Below, one piece after another: positions 34,903 to 44,922 of a stretch of 64,000 bases of DNA. The position numbers and the translations under genes were made by a program. The stretch comes from an uncultured Pelagibacteraceae bacterium. GTDB taxonomy: Bacteria; Pseudomonadota; Alphaproteobacteria; Pelagibacterales; Pelagibacteraceae. The notes beneath the pieces are model-generated. The model had not been told where the DNA came from. It did not search any database and saw only the letters and a program-made list of their open reading frames with translations. Each line of letters begins with the position of its first letter. Position 1 is the stretch's first letter. The DNA lies in assembly GCA_902629585.1 (NCBI GenBank), contig CACORI010000002.1:1-64000 (forward strand), given 5' to 3'.

Positions 34903-35718
34903 ATGGCGAAATATTTAGTTGAGACTTATTACACGTGCACATTTAAGGTAAATCATTATCTAGAAAATATTAATGAAACAGAGCTGAAAAATCTTGAAAA
35001 AAGAGATGATGGTAAATTTGAGGTTTTGGATGTTAAGTTAGATAATAGAAAAACTAAAAGTTTAGATCCATCAAACAAATCTAAAGATAAAAAAATTGAT
35101 TTGGTTAAAAAAGATGATCTAAAGAATAAAGATAATCTCGAAAAACCTATAACAAATTTCTTTAATAAATCTGAGAAAACTAGCAAAAGATTTGGTATGC
35201 CTGATAGAAGAAAAGGTTATATTCAAAAGGCAACTATTGGAGATCATAAGGTTTATTTGCATACTGGTGAGTATGAAGATGGCAAAATTGGTGAAATATT
35301 TATAGATACAAGTAAAGAGGGTGAGCTAGTAAAGGCTTTAATGAATAATTTTGCTATAGCAGTATCGCTTGGTTTGCAATATGGAGTTCCTTTAGATGAA
35401 TATATAAGTGCATTTGTGGGCACAAAATTTGAGCCATCTGGCAAGGTTCATGGAAATGACCGAATTTTAAGTGCTACCTCTATTCTTGATTACATTTTTA
35501 GAGAACTAGCTATTTCTTATCAAAATAGAGAAGATTTAGCCCATACTCCATCAATTGGTGGCTCGGAAATAAATAATGATGACGCAACATCTGATGATCA
35601 AAATCAATTACTGAAAATAGTTAAAGATATAACTAGTAAAGGTTTTGTAAGAAACAACTACAAAAAAAATCTGGTAGATTTGTCTGACGTTAAAATAAGT
35701 TTAAAGGGTAAGAAATAG
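34903..35718 (+). CDS. stand-alone TSCPD-domain protein related to the C-terminus of B12-dependent ribonucleotide reductase (NrdJ)
   Basis: A 271-residue protein. Residues ~102-218 closely resemble the C-terminal TSCPD region of class II ribonucleotide reductase Nrd[69 protein letters not shown] and [14 protein letters not shown]. The catalytic barrel is absent. An N-terminal segment ([20 protein letters not shown]) and a lysine/aspartate-rich linker come first. It may help or regulate ribonucleotide reduction, or may have a separate role. A Shine-Dalgarno (GAGGT) precedes the start. Confidence 0.78.
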   Translation: MAKYLVETYYTCTFKVNHYLENINETELKNLEKRDDGKFEVLDVKLDNRKTKSLDPSNKSKDKKIDLVKKDDLKNKDNLEKPITNFFNKSEKTSKRFGMPDRRKGYIQKATIGDHKVYLHTGEYEDGKIGEIFIDTSKEGELVKALMNNFAIAVSLGLQYGVPLDEYISAFVGTKFEPSGKVHGNDRILSATSILDYIFRELAISYQNREDLAHTPSIGGSEINNDDATSDDQNQLLKIVKDITSKGFVRNNYKKNLVDLSDVKISLKGKK

Positions 35719-37503
35719 TTATTTTTTTGCCTTTAATGATAGGTTTAGCTCTTTTAGCTGATTTTCGCTAATTTCCGAAGGTGCGTTCATCATAAGGTCT
35801 TGAGCATTTTGATTCATTGGAAACATTGTAACTTCCCTAATATTTTTTTCATCTGCCAAAAGCATGACTATTCTATCTATACCAGGTGCTATACCACCAT
35901 GTGGTGGAGCGCCATAGCTTAAGGCATTAATCATACCACTAAATTTTTGATCAACATCTTGTTTTGAATATCCTGCAATATCAAATAGTTTATACATTAA
36001 ATCTGGTATGTGATTTCTTATTGCTCCAGATGATAACTCAATTCCATTACAAACTATGTCATATTGATAAGCTTTTAAAGAAAGAGGATTTGATAAATCT
36101 AATTTATCAATATCTCCTTGTGGCATTGAAAAAGGGTTGTGACTAAATTTAATTTTTTTGGTAATCTCATCTAATTCGAATATTGGATAATCTACTATCC
36201 AACAAAAAGCAAAGTTTTCTTCTCGGATTAAACCTAGATCCTGTGCAATTTTTGTTCTTGCGATTGATAAAATTTTTTCTACTTCATTCTGTTTTCCACA
36301 TGATAAAAAAACAGTGTCTCCTATTTCAGCTTTTGTTAATTTCATAAGCTCAACTAATGATTCTTCAGAAAAAAATTTACCAACTGGTCCTTTGCCTAAA
36401 ATTTTATCATTTTTTTCAATAGTAAAATACGCAAGCCCTGACGATCCCTGTTCTTTTGCCCATTTGTCGATTCCATCAAAAAAACTTCTGGGTTTATCCT
36501 TTGTGTTTTTAGTAATAATAGATCTTACAATTGAACCCTTTTTAATCAGATCTTTAAAAATCTTAAAACTTATATCATCTCTATTAAACAATTTAGTTAA
36601 ATCTGAAATTATAAGTGGGTTTCTTAAATCTGGTTTATCAGTTCCATATTTTAACATTGCATCAGAGTAAGTTATTTTTGGAAAACTTTCGAAAAGCAAA
36701 TTTTTATTTGAAAAATTTTTAAAAACTTTTACCATTAATTTTTCAACAACATCAAAAACATCCTCTTGTTCTACAAACGACATTTCTAAGTCCAATTGAT
36801 AAAATTCTCCAGGGCTTCTATCTGCTCTAGCATCTTCATCTCTAAAACACGGTGCTATCTGAAAGTATTTATCAAATCCTGATACCATTATTAATTGTTT
36901 GAATTGTTGGGGCGCTTGTGGCAGAGCATAAAATTTTCCAGGATTTAATCTGCTTGGAACTAAAAAATCTCTTGCTCCCTCTGGGCTAGAAGAAGTCAAT
37001 ATGGGTGTTTGAAACTCTAAAAAACCTAATTTGTTCATTTCCGATCTTATAAATGAAATCACTTTTGATCTTAAAATTATATTTTGATGAATTTTTTTTC
37101 TTCTTAAGTCTAAAAATCTATATTTTAATCTTATTTCCTCAGAATACTCTTGATCACTAAATACTGGTAAAGGTAATTCCTTGCAGGTTCCAAGAACTTC
37201 AAAATTTTTAATTGAAACCTCTATTTCTCCTGTTTCAATATCTTTATTGATAGTCTCTTTTGAGCGGTTGACAACCTCACCCTCAATTTTAACAACTGTT
37301 TCAAGTTGCATTTTCTCTAATTCAGTAAATCTTAAATTATCTTTATCGATGATGCATTGTGTTATTCCATAATTGTCTCTTAAATCAATAAATAATAAAT
37401 TGCCATGATCTCTTTTTTTATTAATCCAACCTGAGATTTTTACTGATTGACCAACTAATGATTTTCTTAAATCATTACAATTATGAGTTCTATATTTTTT
37501 CAA
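35719..37503 (-). CDS. aspS: aspartyl-tRNA synthetase
   Basis: A 594-residue class II synthetase of the bacterial AspRS type: an OB-fold anticodon domain (SGWINKKRDHGNLLFIDLRDNYG), catalytic motif 2 in FRDEDARADRSPGEFYQLDLEMSF, the bacterial GAD insertion domain in the middle, and motif 3 in GGIAPGIDRIVMLL. Whether it is discriminating or also charges tRNA-Asn cannot be judged here. It abuts the TSCPD gene at the 3' end and hdaA at the 5' end with no spacer. Confidence 0.96.
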   Translation of the reverse strand: MKKYRTHNCNDLRKSLVGQSVKISGWINKKRDHGNLLFIDLRDNYGITQCIIDKDNLRFTELEKMQLETVVKIEGEVVNRSKETINKDIETGEIEVSIKNFEVLGTCKELPLPVFSDQEYSEEIRLKYRFLDLRRKKIHQNIILRSKVISFIRSEMNKLGFLEFQTPILTSSSPEGARDFLVPSRLNPGKFYALPQAPQQFKQLIMVSGFDKYFQIAPCFRDEDARADRSPGEFYQLDLEMSFVEQEDVFDVVEKLMVKVFKNFSNKNLLFESFPKITYSDAMLKYGTDKPDLRNPLIISDLTKLFNRDDISFKIFKDLIKKGSIVRSIITKNTKDKPRSFFDGIDKWAKEQGSSGLAYFTIEKNDKILGKGPVGKFFSEESLVELMKLTKAEIGDTVFLSCGKQNEVEKILSIARTKIAQDLGLIREENFAFCWIVDYPIFELDEITKKIKFSHNPFSMPQGDIDKLDLSNPLSLKAYQYDIVCNGIELSSGAIRNHIPDLMYKLFDIAGYSKQDVDQKFSGMINALSYGAPPHGGIAPGIDRIVMLLADEKNIREVTMFPMNQNAQDLMMNAPSEISENQLKELNLSLKAKK

Positions 37504-38166
37504 TCATTCCCCCAAAGCTTCTTTTATAATTTTAAAATCAATAGCCTTTTTCCTCTTCAAACTTAACTCGTCAACTTTATATATGAAATCAAATATTTTA
37601 CTATACGATCTATCAATTCTTTTAATAATAAAGTCTACAAGTTTTTTGTCTATCGATATTTGACGATCCGATAAATTTTTTAATATTAATGCGAAAATCA
37701 AATTATCATCTGGTTTATCAATATTCTGCAAAATAAAATTTTTAGCTCTTGATTTTAAATCGATAAGAGAAAAGCCTATATCAACAATGGGCTTGTCAGA
37801 GGTAACAATAATATATTTATTTTCTAAATCTATGATATTAAACAAAGAGTACAATAATTTTTCATCAATATTTTCATTTAGATCCTCTAGGATTATATTC
37901 TGATGAATTTTAATTTTTAATAAATCATTATCAGAAATTGAATTTGAGTTAAATTTAAACCCTTTAAATTTTTTAATAAATATGTTTATAAGATGAGTTT
38001 TACCAGAAAATTTTTCACCAATAATATTTAAAAAATTTTTATCCCATTTAGGCCACTTATTTAATAAGTTGAAAATATGTTCATTACTTTTTGATACATA
38101 AAAATCGTCATCCGTAAAATTTTGATCATAATTAAATTTAATTATAGATTGATTTAAATCTCTCAC
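37504..38166 (-). CDS. hdaA: HdaA-like DnaA-homologous replication regulator
   Basis: A ~220-residue AAA+ protein related to DnaA domain III and to Hda, which helps inactivate DnaA-ATP after initiation. The P-loop is GEKFSGKTHLINIF. An acidic Walker B-like ILEDLNEN and FSLIDLKSRAKNFILQNI (sensor/arginine-finger region) follow. I prefer the GTG at 38166, which overlaps the upstream TGA (GTGA); a TTG at 38178 would add four residues. The location beside purM/purN is usual in alphaproteobacteria. Confidence 0.85.
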   Translation of the reverse strand: MRDLNQSIIKFNYDQNFTDDDFYVSKSNEHIFNLLNKWPKWDKNFLNIIGEKFSGKTHLINIFIKKFKGFKFNSNSISDNDLLKIKIHQNIILEDLNENIDEKLLYSLFNIIDLENKYIIVTSDKPIVDIGFSLIDLKSRAKNFILQNIDKPDDNLIFALILKNLSDRQISIDKKLVDFIIKRIDRSYSKIFDFIYKVDELSLKRKKAIDFKIIKEALGE

Positions 38167-39221
38167 TTTAGTACCCAAATTTTATTTTGCGTATCAAAAC
38201 TATAATTTCTATCATTCATAATTTTTATAAAATTTTGAGGTGTCCCATTAAAGATTACTTCATAATATATAAAATCTTTATCAAAATTTTTGATTGAATA
38301 ATAACTTATTAAATCTATTTCCTTAAAAATGTTTTCAATTTTTAACGAAATATCTAAATTTTTATTATCAATCTTAATCATAAGTGGAAGTTTTATTGAG
38401 GTATTGATCTCATTTTCCTCCTTCCATAAATCTTCATAAATAATCTTTAGCTTATTAATAAAATTTACTAAATCTTTTTTATTATCAAAATCAAAACTCT
38501 TAAAGGAATTATTTAATATTATTTCTTTATCCTTAATATAAATTTTTGATAAAACATTAATATTTTTCTCATTTTTAAAAATTATTGAGATAATAGAGTA
38601 GTTCAAAAAATATTTTTTTATGATTTGTTCAAAATTATAATTTTCAATATTATCAATATTTTTTTTTATTAAGTTAAAATCTTCTAGATCTTCTGTTGGC
38701 AATAAGAAATCTATAAGATTACCACTTTTTTCTGAATTCCATGATTCATATAAAGGATTAGAATCAAAAACAATTATGCTATCAGTCTTTTCATTGATAA
38801 TTAAAGGTATAAATAAAAATTTTTCACTTTTTATTTGAGATGGAAAAATATTAAGGTTTTCTAAATAACTGTAAATTTTTCTCTTATCAAAATTCACGCC
38901 TATTTTTAAATAATATTGTTGATCAATAAATTTTTCTTCTTGAATTGTAAAGGACTCGATCATACTTTTGATCTCATTCAATTGAATATTCTCAATTTTA
39001 GCAAAATCATTAGATTTGACTAATAAACTAATCAATTTTTTAAATGCTTTTTTAAACCCATTATCGATAACAGAATTTTTATCAAACATTTCTTGGAATG
39101 GTTCAGAAATTTCAATTTCTTTGACTTGAAAAGATTTTGCCTTGACATTTGTTGTGGAAAAGAAAAACAAATTTAAGGCAAGAATTAAAAAAAATATATA
39201 TATAGTTTTAAAATAATACAT
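38163..39221 (-). CDS. exported protein, DUF2066-like
   Basis: A 352-residue protein with a signal peptide (hydrophobic residues 6-27, ending near VKAKS). It has a mixed alpha/beta, lysine-rich body with phrases such as DNGFKKAFKKLISLLV and QEEKFIDQQYYLKIGVNFDKRKI, which fit DUF2066-type periplasmic proteins. The match is from memory and only moderate; function is unknown. It is translationally coupled to hdaA, and its start is 21 bp from the divergent purM start. Confidence 0.6.
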   Translation of the reverse strand: MYYFKTIYIFFLILALNLFFFSTTNVKAKSFQVKEIEISEPFQEMFDKNSVIDNGFKKAFKKLISLLVKSNDFAKIENIQLNEIKSMIESFTIQEEKFIDQQYYLKIGVNFDKRKIYSYLENLNIFPSQIKSEKFLFIPLIINEKTDSIIVFDSNPLYESWNSEKSGNLIDFLLPTEDLEDFNLIKKNIDNIENYNFEQIIKKYFLNYSIISIIFKNEKNINVLSKIYIKDKEIILNNSFKSFDFDNKKDLVNFINKLKIIYEDLWKEENEINTSIKLPLMIKIDNKNLDISLKIENIFKEIDLISYYSIKNFDKDFIYYEVIFNGTPQNFIKIMNDRNYSFDTQNKIWVLK

Positions 39222-39242
39222 TGTTAACTAATTATTATAGTA

Positions 39243-40271
39243 ATGAATAAAAATGTCTTTACCTATAAAAAAAGCGGCGTCAATATTGACTCAGCTGATA
39301 AGTTTGTAAATTTCATTTCTAAATTATCATCAAAAAATAAAGGCAAAAAGAAGTTCAATAATATTGGTGGATTTGGATCGATCTCAGATATCCCAAAAAA
39401 TATAAGGAATCCAAAAATTGTAGCATCTACTGACGGTGTTGGCACTAAAATAGAAATCGCAAACCTAATTAAAAAATATGACACAATTGGTATAGATTTA
39501 GTAGCGATGAGTGTAAACGACTTAATTGTACAAGGAGCAAAACCTCTTATATTTTTAGATTATATTTCAATCAATAAAATTGATCTGCCAAAACTTAAGT
39601 CTATCATTAAAGGAATTCAAAAAGGTTGTCAGATAGCTGGTTGTGAACTTGTTGGAGGTGAAACAGCTGAGATGCCAGGAACATATGAAAAAGGAAAATT
39701 TGATATTGCAGGTTTTGCAGTGGGTATTCTTGATCAAAAAAAATTATTAAACAAGAAAAAAATAAAAGAACATGACTTAATTTTAGCTATACCATCAAAT
39801 GGTGTTCACTCTAATGGTTATTCGCTAGTAAGAAATATTTTAAATAAAAAAAAGATTAATCTCAATAAGAATATTTTTTTGAAAAATGAATTGATAAAAC
39901 CTACAAAAATTTACGTTGATGAAATTTTACGCCTAAATAAAAAAAATTTAATTAATGGATGTGCTAATATAACTGGTGGTGGATTACCTGACAATATTAG
40001 TAGAATTATACCAGATAAACTATGTGCTAATATAGATCTTGGCAAAATACGAACTTTAGCAATTTTTAATTGGTTAAAAAAATTTAATATTACTGATAAA
40101 GAAATGTTGAGAACATTTAATTGTGGAGTAGGGTTTTGTTTAATTGCTGACTCTAAGAATTTACAAAAAATCAAAAAATATTTTTCTAATAGATTTAAGC
40201 CTTACATAATAGGCAGAATAGAAAAAGGTAATAAAAAAGTTACGCTAAATGATAGCATCAAATGGATATAA
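39243..40271 (+). CDS. purM: phosphoribosylformylglycinamidine cyclo-ligase (AIR synthetase)
   Basis: A 342-residue purine-pathway enzyme closing the imidazole ring. Marks: TYKKSGVNIDSADKFV, ASTDGVGTKIEIA, MSVNDLIVQGAKPLIFLDY, ELVGGETAEMPGTY and SNGVHSNGYSLVR. It overlaps purN by 23 bp. Confidence 0.97.
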   Translation: MNKNVFTYKKSGVNIDSADKFVNFISKLSSKNKGKKKFNNIGGFGSISDIPKNIRNPKIVASTDGVGTKIEIANLIKKYDTIGIDLVAMSVNDLIVQGAKPLIFLDYISINKIDLPKLKSIIKGIQKGCQIAGCELVGGETAEMPGTYEKGKFDIAGFAVGILDQKKLLNKKKIKEHDLILAIPSNGVHSNGYSLVRNILNKKKINLNKNIFLKNELIKPTKIYVDEILRLNKKNLINGCANITGGGLPDNISRIIPDKLCANIDLGKIRTLAIFNWLKKFNITDKEMLRTFNCGVGFCLIADSKNLQKIKKYFSNRFKPYIIGRIEKGNKKVTLNDSIKWI

Positions 40272-40833
40272 AAAAATAGCTATCGCTGTATTCATTTCTG
40301 GCAAAGGAAGCAATTTTAAAAGTTTATATAAGTTTTCGAAAAAAAAGAATTCAAAATTTAAAATAAATTTAGTATTAAGCAACAATAGAAATGCTATTGG
40401 AATAGAATTTGCAAAAAAAAATAAAATTAAAAATAAAATCATTAATTATAAAAATATTGATTTAGCTGAAAAGAGAATTTTATATATTTTGAAAAAAAAC
40501 AATATAGGGTTAGTTTGCCTAGCTGGTTTTATGAGAATTTTAAGTAGAAAATTTTTAAAAAAATTTAAAGGAAAAGTTTTAAATATTCACCCTTCTCTAT
40601 TACCAAAATATAAGGGCCTTAATACTCACAGTAAAGTTATCAAAAATAAAGAAAAATACTCAGGATGCACTGTGCACTATGTCAATTCAAAATTAGATTC
40701 TGGAAAAATTATTCTTCAAAAAAAAGTTAGGGTTTACAAAAATGATAACCCGAAAAGTCTTGAAAAAAGGGTGCTTTCACAGGAACATATTTTATATTCA
40801 AAGGCTGTTAATAAGATTTTAATTAATCTTTAA
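40249..40833 (+). CDS. purN: phosphoribosylglycinamide formyltransferase
   Basis: A 194-residue folate-dependent transformylase of purine synthesis. Substrate-binding AVFISGKGSNFKSL is near the N-terminus. The catalytic NIHPSLLPKYKG, the histidine in TVHYVNSKLDSG and the active-site asparagine/histidine/aspartate set are present. The N-terminal start lies 23 bp inside purM. Its 3' end overlaps ndk by 11 bp on the opposite strand. Confidence 0.95.
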   Translation: MIASNGYKKIAIAVFISGKGSNFKSLYKFSKKKNSKFKINLVLSNNRNAIGIEFAKKNKIKNKIINYKNIDLAEKRILYILKKNNIGLVCLAGFMRILSRKFLKKFKGKVLNIHPSLLPKYKGLNTHSKVIKNKEKYSGCTVHYVNSKLDSGKIILQKKVRVYKNDNPKSLEKRVLSQEHILYSKAVNKILINL

Positions 40834-41233
40834 AAAAAAATTCTATCTCAATCTTAGCGTTTTCAATACTATCTGATCCGTGTACAGAGTTTTTATCAAT
40901 TGAAATTCCAAACTTCTTTCTTATTGTACCCTCTTCTGCCTCCGTTGGATTAGTTGCTCCCATTAATTCTCTGTTAGCTATAACAGCGTTTTCCTTCTCT
41001 AGTATCATCACAACTATCGGTCCCGAAGATAAATATGAGCATAAATCATTATAAAATGGCTTTGTTTCATGAACTTTATAAAACTTTTCAGCCTCTGATT
41101 TTTCAATTTGGATTTTTTTTTCATCGACTATTTTAAATCCTTTATTTTTAAAAATTTCTTTGATTTCATTATCAAGGTTTCTCTCAACAGCATCAGGTTT
41201 TATAATTGAAAGTGTTTGTTCCAAGTTACTCAT
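40823..41233 (-). CDS. ndk: nucleoside diphosphate kinase
   Basis: A 136-residue kinase that equalises NTP pools. The phospho-acceptor histidine is H118 in NSVHGSDSIENA. IIKPDAVERN and RELMGATNPTEAEEGTIR are classic. I start at 41233, with GAGGAT as Shine-Dalgarno; a TTG four codons upstream overlaps that site and is unlikely. The start overlaps the pepA stop by 8 bp. Confidence 0.97.
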   Translation of the reverse strand: MSNLEQTLSIIKPDAVERNLDNEIKEIFKNKGFKIVDEKKIQIEKSEAEKFYKVHETKPFYNDLCSYLSSGPIVVMILEKENAVIANRELMGATNPTEAEEGTIRKKFGISIDKNSVHGSDSIENAKIEIEFFFKD

Positions 41234-42683
41234 AATAATCCTCAATTAATTGATTTAATAATTTTACTCCATATCCAGTTGCACCACCTGAATTTAAAGC
41301 GCCCCCATATTTTGAAAAAGCCATACCAGCTATATCAAGGTGTGCCCAAGGTGTTTTGTTGAGAATAAATCTTTGTAAAAATTGTGCGGCAGTCGTAGAT
41401 CCAGCTCCTCCAACATAATTTATATTTTGCATATCTGCATTTTTTGAGTCAATCAATTTATCAAAATTTTTATGTAAAGGCATTCTCCACAACTTCTCTT
41501 GCACTTTTTCTCCTGCATCAAGTAACTGTTTTGATAATTTTTCATCATTAGAAAAAAGGCCAGCATACTCTGATCCTAAAGAAACTATAATTGCACCTGT
41601 TAAAGTTGCCAAGTCAACAATTAATTGTGGTTTAAATTTTTTTTCAGTAAATGTCAGTGCGTCAGCTAAAACCAATCTCCCTTCAGCATCAGTATTTAAA
41701 ATTTCTATTGTTTTACCACTATAAGATTTTACAATATCTCCAGGTCTTTGAGCATTACCACTTACCATGTTTTCAACAAGTCCAACTACTCCGACAGCGT
41801 TAATTTTAGCTTTTCTAATTGCAAGATTTTTCATAAGGCCAACAACTGTTGCAGAGCCAGCCATATCATAAGTCATATCCTCCATAAATTTTGCTGGCTT
41901 AAGTGAGTATCCACCAGTGTCGAAACATACACCTTTTCCTACAAATGCTAATGGCTTAGAATTTTTATTTGTACCGTTCCACTCAATGGTTACTAGATAA
42001 GATCCTTTTACACTTCCTTGCCCCACACCAAGTAAAGCGTTCATGCCTAATTTTTTTAACTCTTTTTTATCGTATATTTTTACCTTTAAACCATTTTTTC
42101 TTAATGAGTTTAATCTTTTTGCATATTCATCAGGATGCAAAACATTTCCAGGCTCAGAAACTAAATCTCTAGTATAAAAAGCACCTTCCTCCAAAGCTTT
42201 AAATCTTAATTGATTTTGTTTATTAATTTTATTTTTGTTTCCAACTACATTGATGGAAACTAATTTTTTTTTATTTTTTGATTTATAAATATTAAATTCA
42301 TAAGATTTTAATTTTAATCCATGTAAAAAATGACCAATAAAGTTTTCTATTTTACTGTTAAGAGTATCTGATAGCACCGTATAATCATTTCTTTTTTCGT
42401 AATTAATATAACTATGAAACTTAGCTCCTAATTTCTCTACATCTGAAATTTTAAGATTGTTTTTGACAGAAATTAAAAGGATTGATTTTTTTGAATTAAT
42501 CTCAAAAAGAAGTATATCTTTTTTTAAATCGCTATTTTTTGATAATTCGGTTATGTAAGAATGCTCAGCTTTGGAAATATATTTTTTTAACCCACTTGTA
42601 TTGAATTTCTCATCTACAAATAAGAGAAGGTTTTTTTCGCCTTGTTTTAAAACGCTATTTTTATAATTAATTTGAACTGACAT
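41226..42683 (-). CDS. pepA: leucyl aminopeptidase (M17 family)
   Basis: A ~485-residue cytosolic metallo-aminopeptidase. The di-zinc/catalytic segments are GKGVCFDTGGYSLKP, DMAGSATVVG and the M17 signature NTDAEGRLVLADAL. The N-terminal domain is divergent. I start at the ATG at 42683 (a TTG at 42698 would add five residues). In many proteobacteria holC follows pepA; here ndk does. It is divergent from lptF. Confidence 0.96.
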   Translation of the reverse strand: MSVQINYKNSVLKQGEKNLLLFVDEKFNTSGLKKYISKAEHSYITELSKNSDLKKDILLFEINSKKSILLISVKNNLKISDVEKLGAKFHSYINYEKRNDYTVLSDTLNSKIENFIGHFLHGLKLKSYEFNIYKSKNKKKLVSINVVGNKNKINKQNQLRFKALEEGAFYTRDLVSEPGNVLHPDEYAKRLNSLRKNGLKVKIYDKKELKKLGMNALLGVGQGSVKGSYLVTIEWNGTNKNSKPLAFVGKGVCFDTGGYSLKPAKFMEDMTYDMAGSATVVGLMKNLAIRKAKINAVGVVGLVENMVSGNAQRPGDIVKSYSGKTIEILNTDAEGRLVLADALTFTEKKFKPQLIVDLATLTGAIIVSLGSEYAGLFSNDEKLSKQLLDAGEKVQEKLWRMPLHKNFDKLIDSKNADMQNINYVGGAGSTTAAQFLQRFILNKTPWAHLDIAGMAFSKYGGALNSGGATGYGVKLLNQLIEDYYE

Positions 42684-42743
42684 AAATTTTAAATACAATC
42701 TATACGAGATGAATGGTATATATGTATATAGGTTAAAATTTCA

Positions 42744-43850
42744 ATGAAAAAGTTAATATTTAAAAAATTAAATCAAGATATATTAAGCTTCTTTGTCACA
42801 TCAATAATATTAATGGGAATTATTGTTTGGACATTACAAGCAATAAATTATTTTGATATAGTTGCAGAGGACGGTCATGGACTGAAAGTTTATTTTTATT
42901 ATACAATATTAAATTTTCCGAAAATAATTCACAGAATACTTCCATTTATATTTTTTGTATCCCTTTTTTATACTCTCATAATTTATGAATATAGATATGA
43001 ACTAAATATTTTTTGGCTAAATGGAATAAATAAAATCCAATTAGCAAATAAAATAATTTATCTGGCAACAATAATGATGATTTTCCAAATATTTCTTGGC
43101 TCATATGTTTCGCCGTCTGCTCAATTTAAAGCAAGAGAATTATTAAAAAATTCTAATATAGATTTTTTTACTTCTTTAATAAAAGAAGGTAAATTCATTA
43201 ATGTTGTTCAAGACTTAACAATTTTTATAGATAAAAAAAATGAAGATGGTTCCTATACTGATATTTTTATAGATGATTCTACAAAAAAAAATAATTCAAG
43301 AATGATTCATGCAAAAAATGGAATTTTGATTGATAATGAAAAACAAAAAATTTTTAAACTTTTAGACGGAAGAGTAATCAACAATGAAAACTCTAAAATT
43401 AATATTTTTGAATTTGATCAAATTGATTTCAATTTAAAAACTTTTAATACAAACACAATCATAGTTCCAAAAATACAAGAAATTAGCTCTTTAGGATTAT
43501 TAAGTTGTTTTTTCGAAAAAATAAAAGTGGAAAAATCTAAGTCATTTGATTGCAGCAGAACAATATTAGAAGTTAAACAAGAATTACTTAAAAGATTATA
43601 TAAACCAGTATACATTCCTATAATAGCAATTCTAACATGTTTTTTAATAATAAACTCCAGTAATAAGATTAATTATAAAAAAGTTAGAAATATAATTTTT
43701 TTGATTACTTTTATTGTTCTTGTAATATCTGAAGCATCATTAAGGTATTCTGTCTCATCAGATTTTTTATTTTTTACTTATCTAATATTTCCATGGATTG
43801 TATTTATTTTTTCTTATCTAATTTTCACAAAAATAGTTAAAAATGTTTAA
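42744..43850 (+). CDS. lptF: LPS export permease LptF
   Basis: A 368-residue inner-membrane permease of the LptB2FG complex that extracts lipopolysaccharide. It has three N-terminal membrane segments, a periplasmic beta-jellyroll (residues ~130-280) and three C-terminal segments. Family phrases: QDILSFFVTSIILMGIIVWT and FPKIIHRILPFIFFVSLFYTLIIYEYRYEL. It heads the plus-strand lptF-lptG-lptD-surA-pdxA-rsmA run with overlaps at each junction. Confidence 0.92.
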   Translation: MKKLIFKKLNQDILSFFVTSIILMGIIVWTLQAINYFDIVAEDGHGLKVYFYYTILNFPKIIHRILPFIFFVSLFYTLIIYEYRYELNIFWLNGINKIQLANKIIYLATIMMIFQIFLGSYVSPSAQFKARELLKNSNIDFFTSLIKEGKFINVVQDLTIFIDKKNEDGSYTDIFIDDSTKKNNSRMIHAKNGILIDNEKQKIFKLLDGRVINNENSKINIFEFDQIDFNLKTFNTNTIIVPKIQEISSLGLLSCFFEKIKVEKSKSFDCSRTILEVKQELLKRLYKPVYIPIIAILTCFLIINSSNKINYKKVRNIIFLITFIVLVISEASLRYSVSSDFLFFTYLIFPWIVFIFSYLIFTKIVKNV

Positions 43851-44922
43851 AATATATCAAAAATATTTAATTAATAATTTTTTAATAAAATTTTTATATA
43901 TTTGTTTAATTTTTATTTCTCTTTCATTTATTTTAAATATCCTAGAGGAAATTTCTTTTGTTAAAAATTTAAATATTAATGTTTGGTATCCTTACTTTTT
44001 AACTTTATTGAATTTACCAATAACTATGTTTGAGATATTTCCATTCATTTTCTTACTTTCAACTCAATTTTTATTTTTTGAATTGTTTAAAAAGCAAGAG
44101 ATAGATCTTCTAAAAAAAAATGGATTAAGTAATTTAAAAATAATTAAAATTTTATTTTTATTATCAATTGTTATGGGAGTTTTAAGTGTTGGAATTTATT
44201 ACAATGTGGCCTCTAAACTTAAGTTTCATTATATCACGTTAAAAAATCAATTATCAAATGATAATAAATATTTGGCTATGGTTACTGATAGTGGACTATG
44301 GATAAAAGATGAAATTAATGAAAATACAATAATAATAAAATCAAATTTAATTCAAGGTAATATTCTTTATAAAACTGTAATTAATGAATTTAATAAAAAT
44401 TTTTCTCTGATTAGAACAATTCAATCTGAAAAAATAAATATAAAAAACAAAGACTGGAAAATATATAATCCAATAATTACAATTGATAACATTTCCAAGG
44501 AAGATTTAAAAATGTTACAATTTAAGACTAATTTTGATGTTGAGAAAATTAACAGCCTATTCTCTAATATCTCAACACTAAATTTATTTAATCTTTTTAC
44601 ATTAAAAAAGGAGTATGAGGCGATTGGTTATTCGTCAGATGAAATTCTTTTACAAATATTAAAGCTTTTTACTGTACCTTTATTTTATGGAATATTAACT
44701 ATTTTGTCGTCAATTATCATGTTTAACTCTAAACGAAATAGTTCATTATTATTTAATATTATATTAGGTGTTATTATGTCAGTTTTAATATACTATATGA
44801 ACTTTATTTTTAGTTCTCTAGCAAATAATGGGAAGTTGCCAATAATTGTATCTATTTTTTTTCCTTTATTTATTCTATCAATTATCTCAGTTATAGGACT
44901 CGTAAATATCAATGAAAAATAA
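43843..44922 (+). CDS. lptG: LPS export permease LptG
   Basis: A 359-residue partner of LptF with the same 3 + jellyroll + 3 topology: N-terminal LINNFLIKFLYICLIFISLSF, then LLNLPITMFEIFPFIFLLSTQF, and a C-terminal membrane block. It overlaps lptF by 8 bp and lptD by 11 bp. Confidence 0.92.
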   Translation: MFKIYQKYLINNFLIKFLYICLIFISLSFILNILEEISFVKNLNINVWYPYFLTLLNLPITMFEIFPFIFLLSTQFLFFELFKKQEIDLLKKNGLSNLKIIKILFLLSIVMGVLSVGIYYNVASKLKFHYITLKNQLSNDNKYLAMVTDSGLWIKDEINENTIIIKSNLIQGNILYKTVINEFNKNFSLIRTIQSEKINIKNKDWKIYNPIITIDNISKEDLKMLQFKTNFDVEKINSLFSNISTLNLFNLFTLKKEYEAIGYSSDEILLQILKLFTVPLFYGILTILSSIIMFNSKRNSSLLFNIILGVIMSVLIYYMNFIFSSLANNGKLPIIVSIFFPLFILSIISVIGLVNINEK

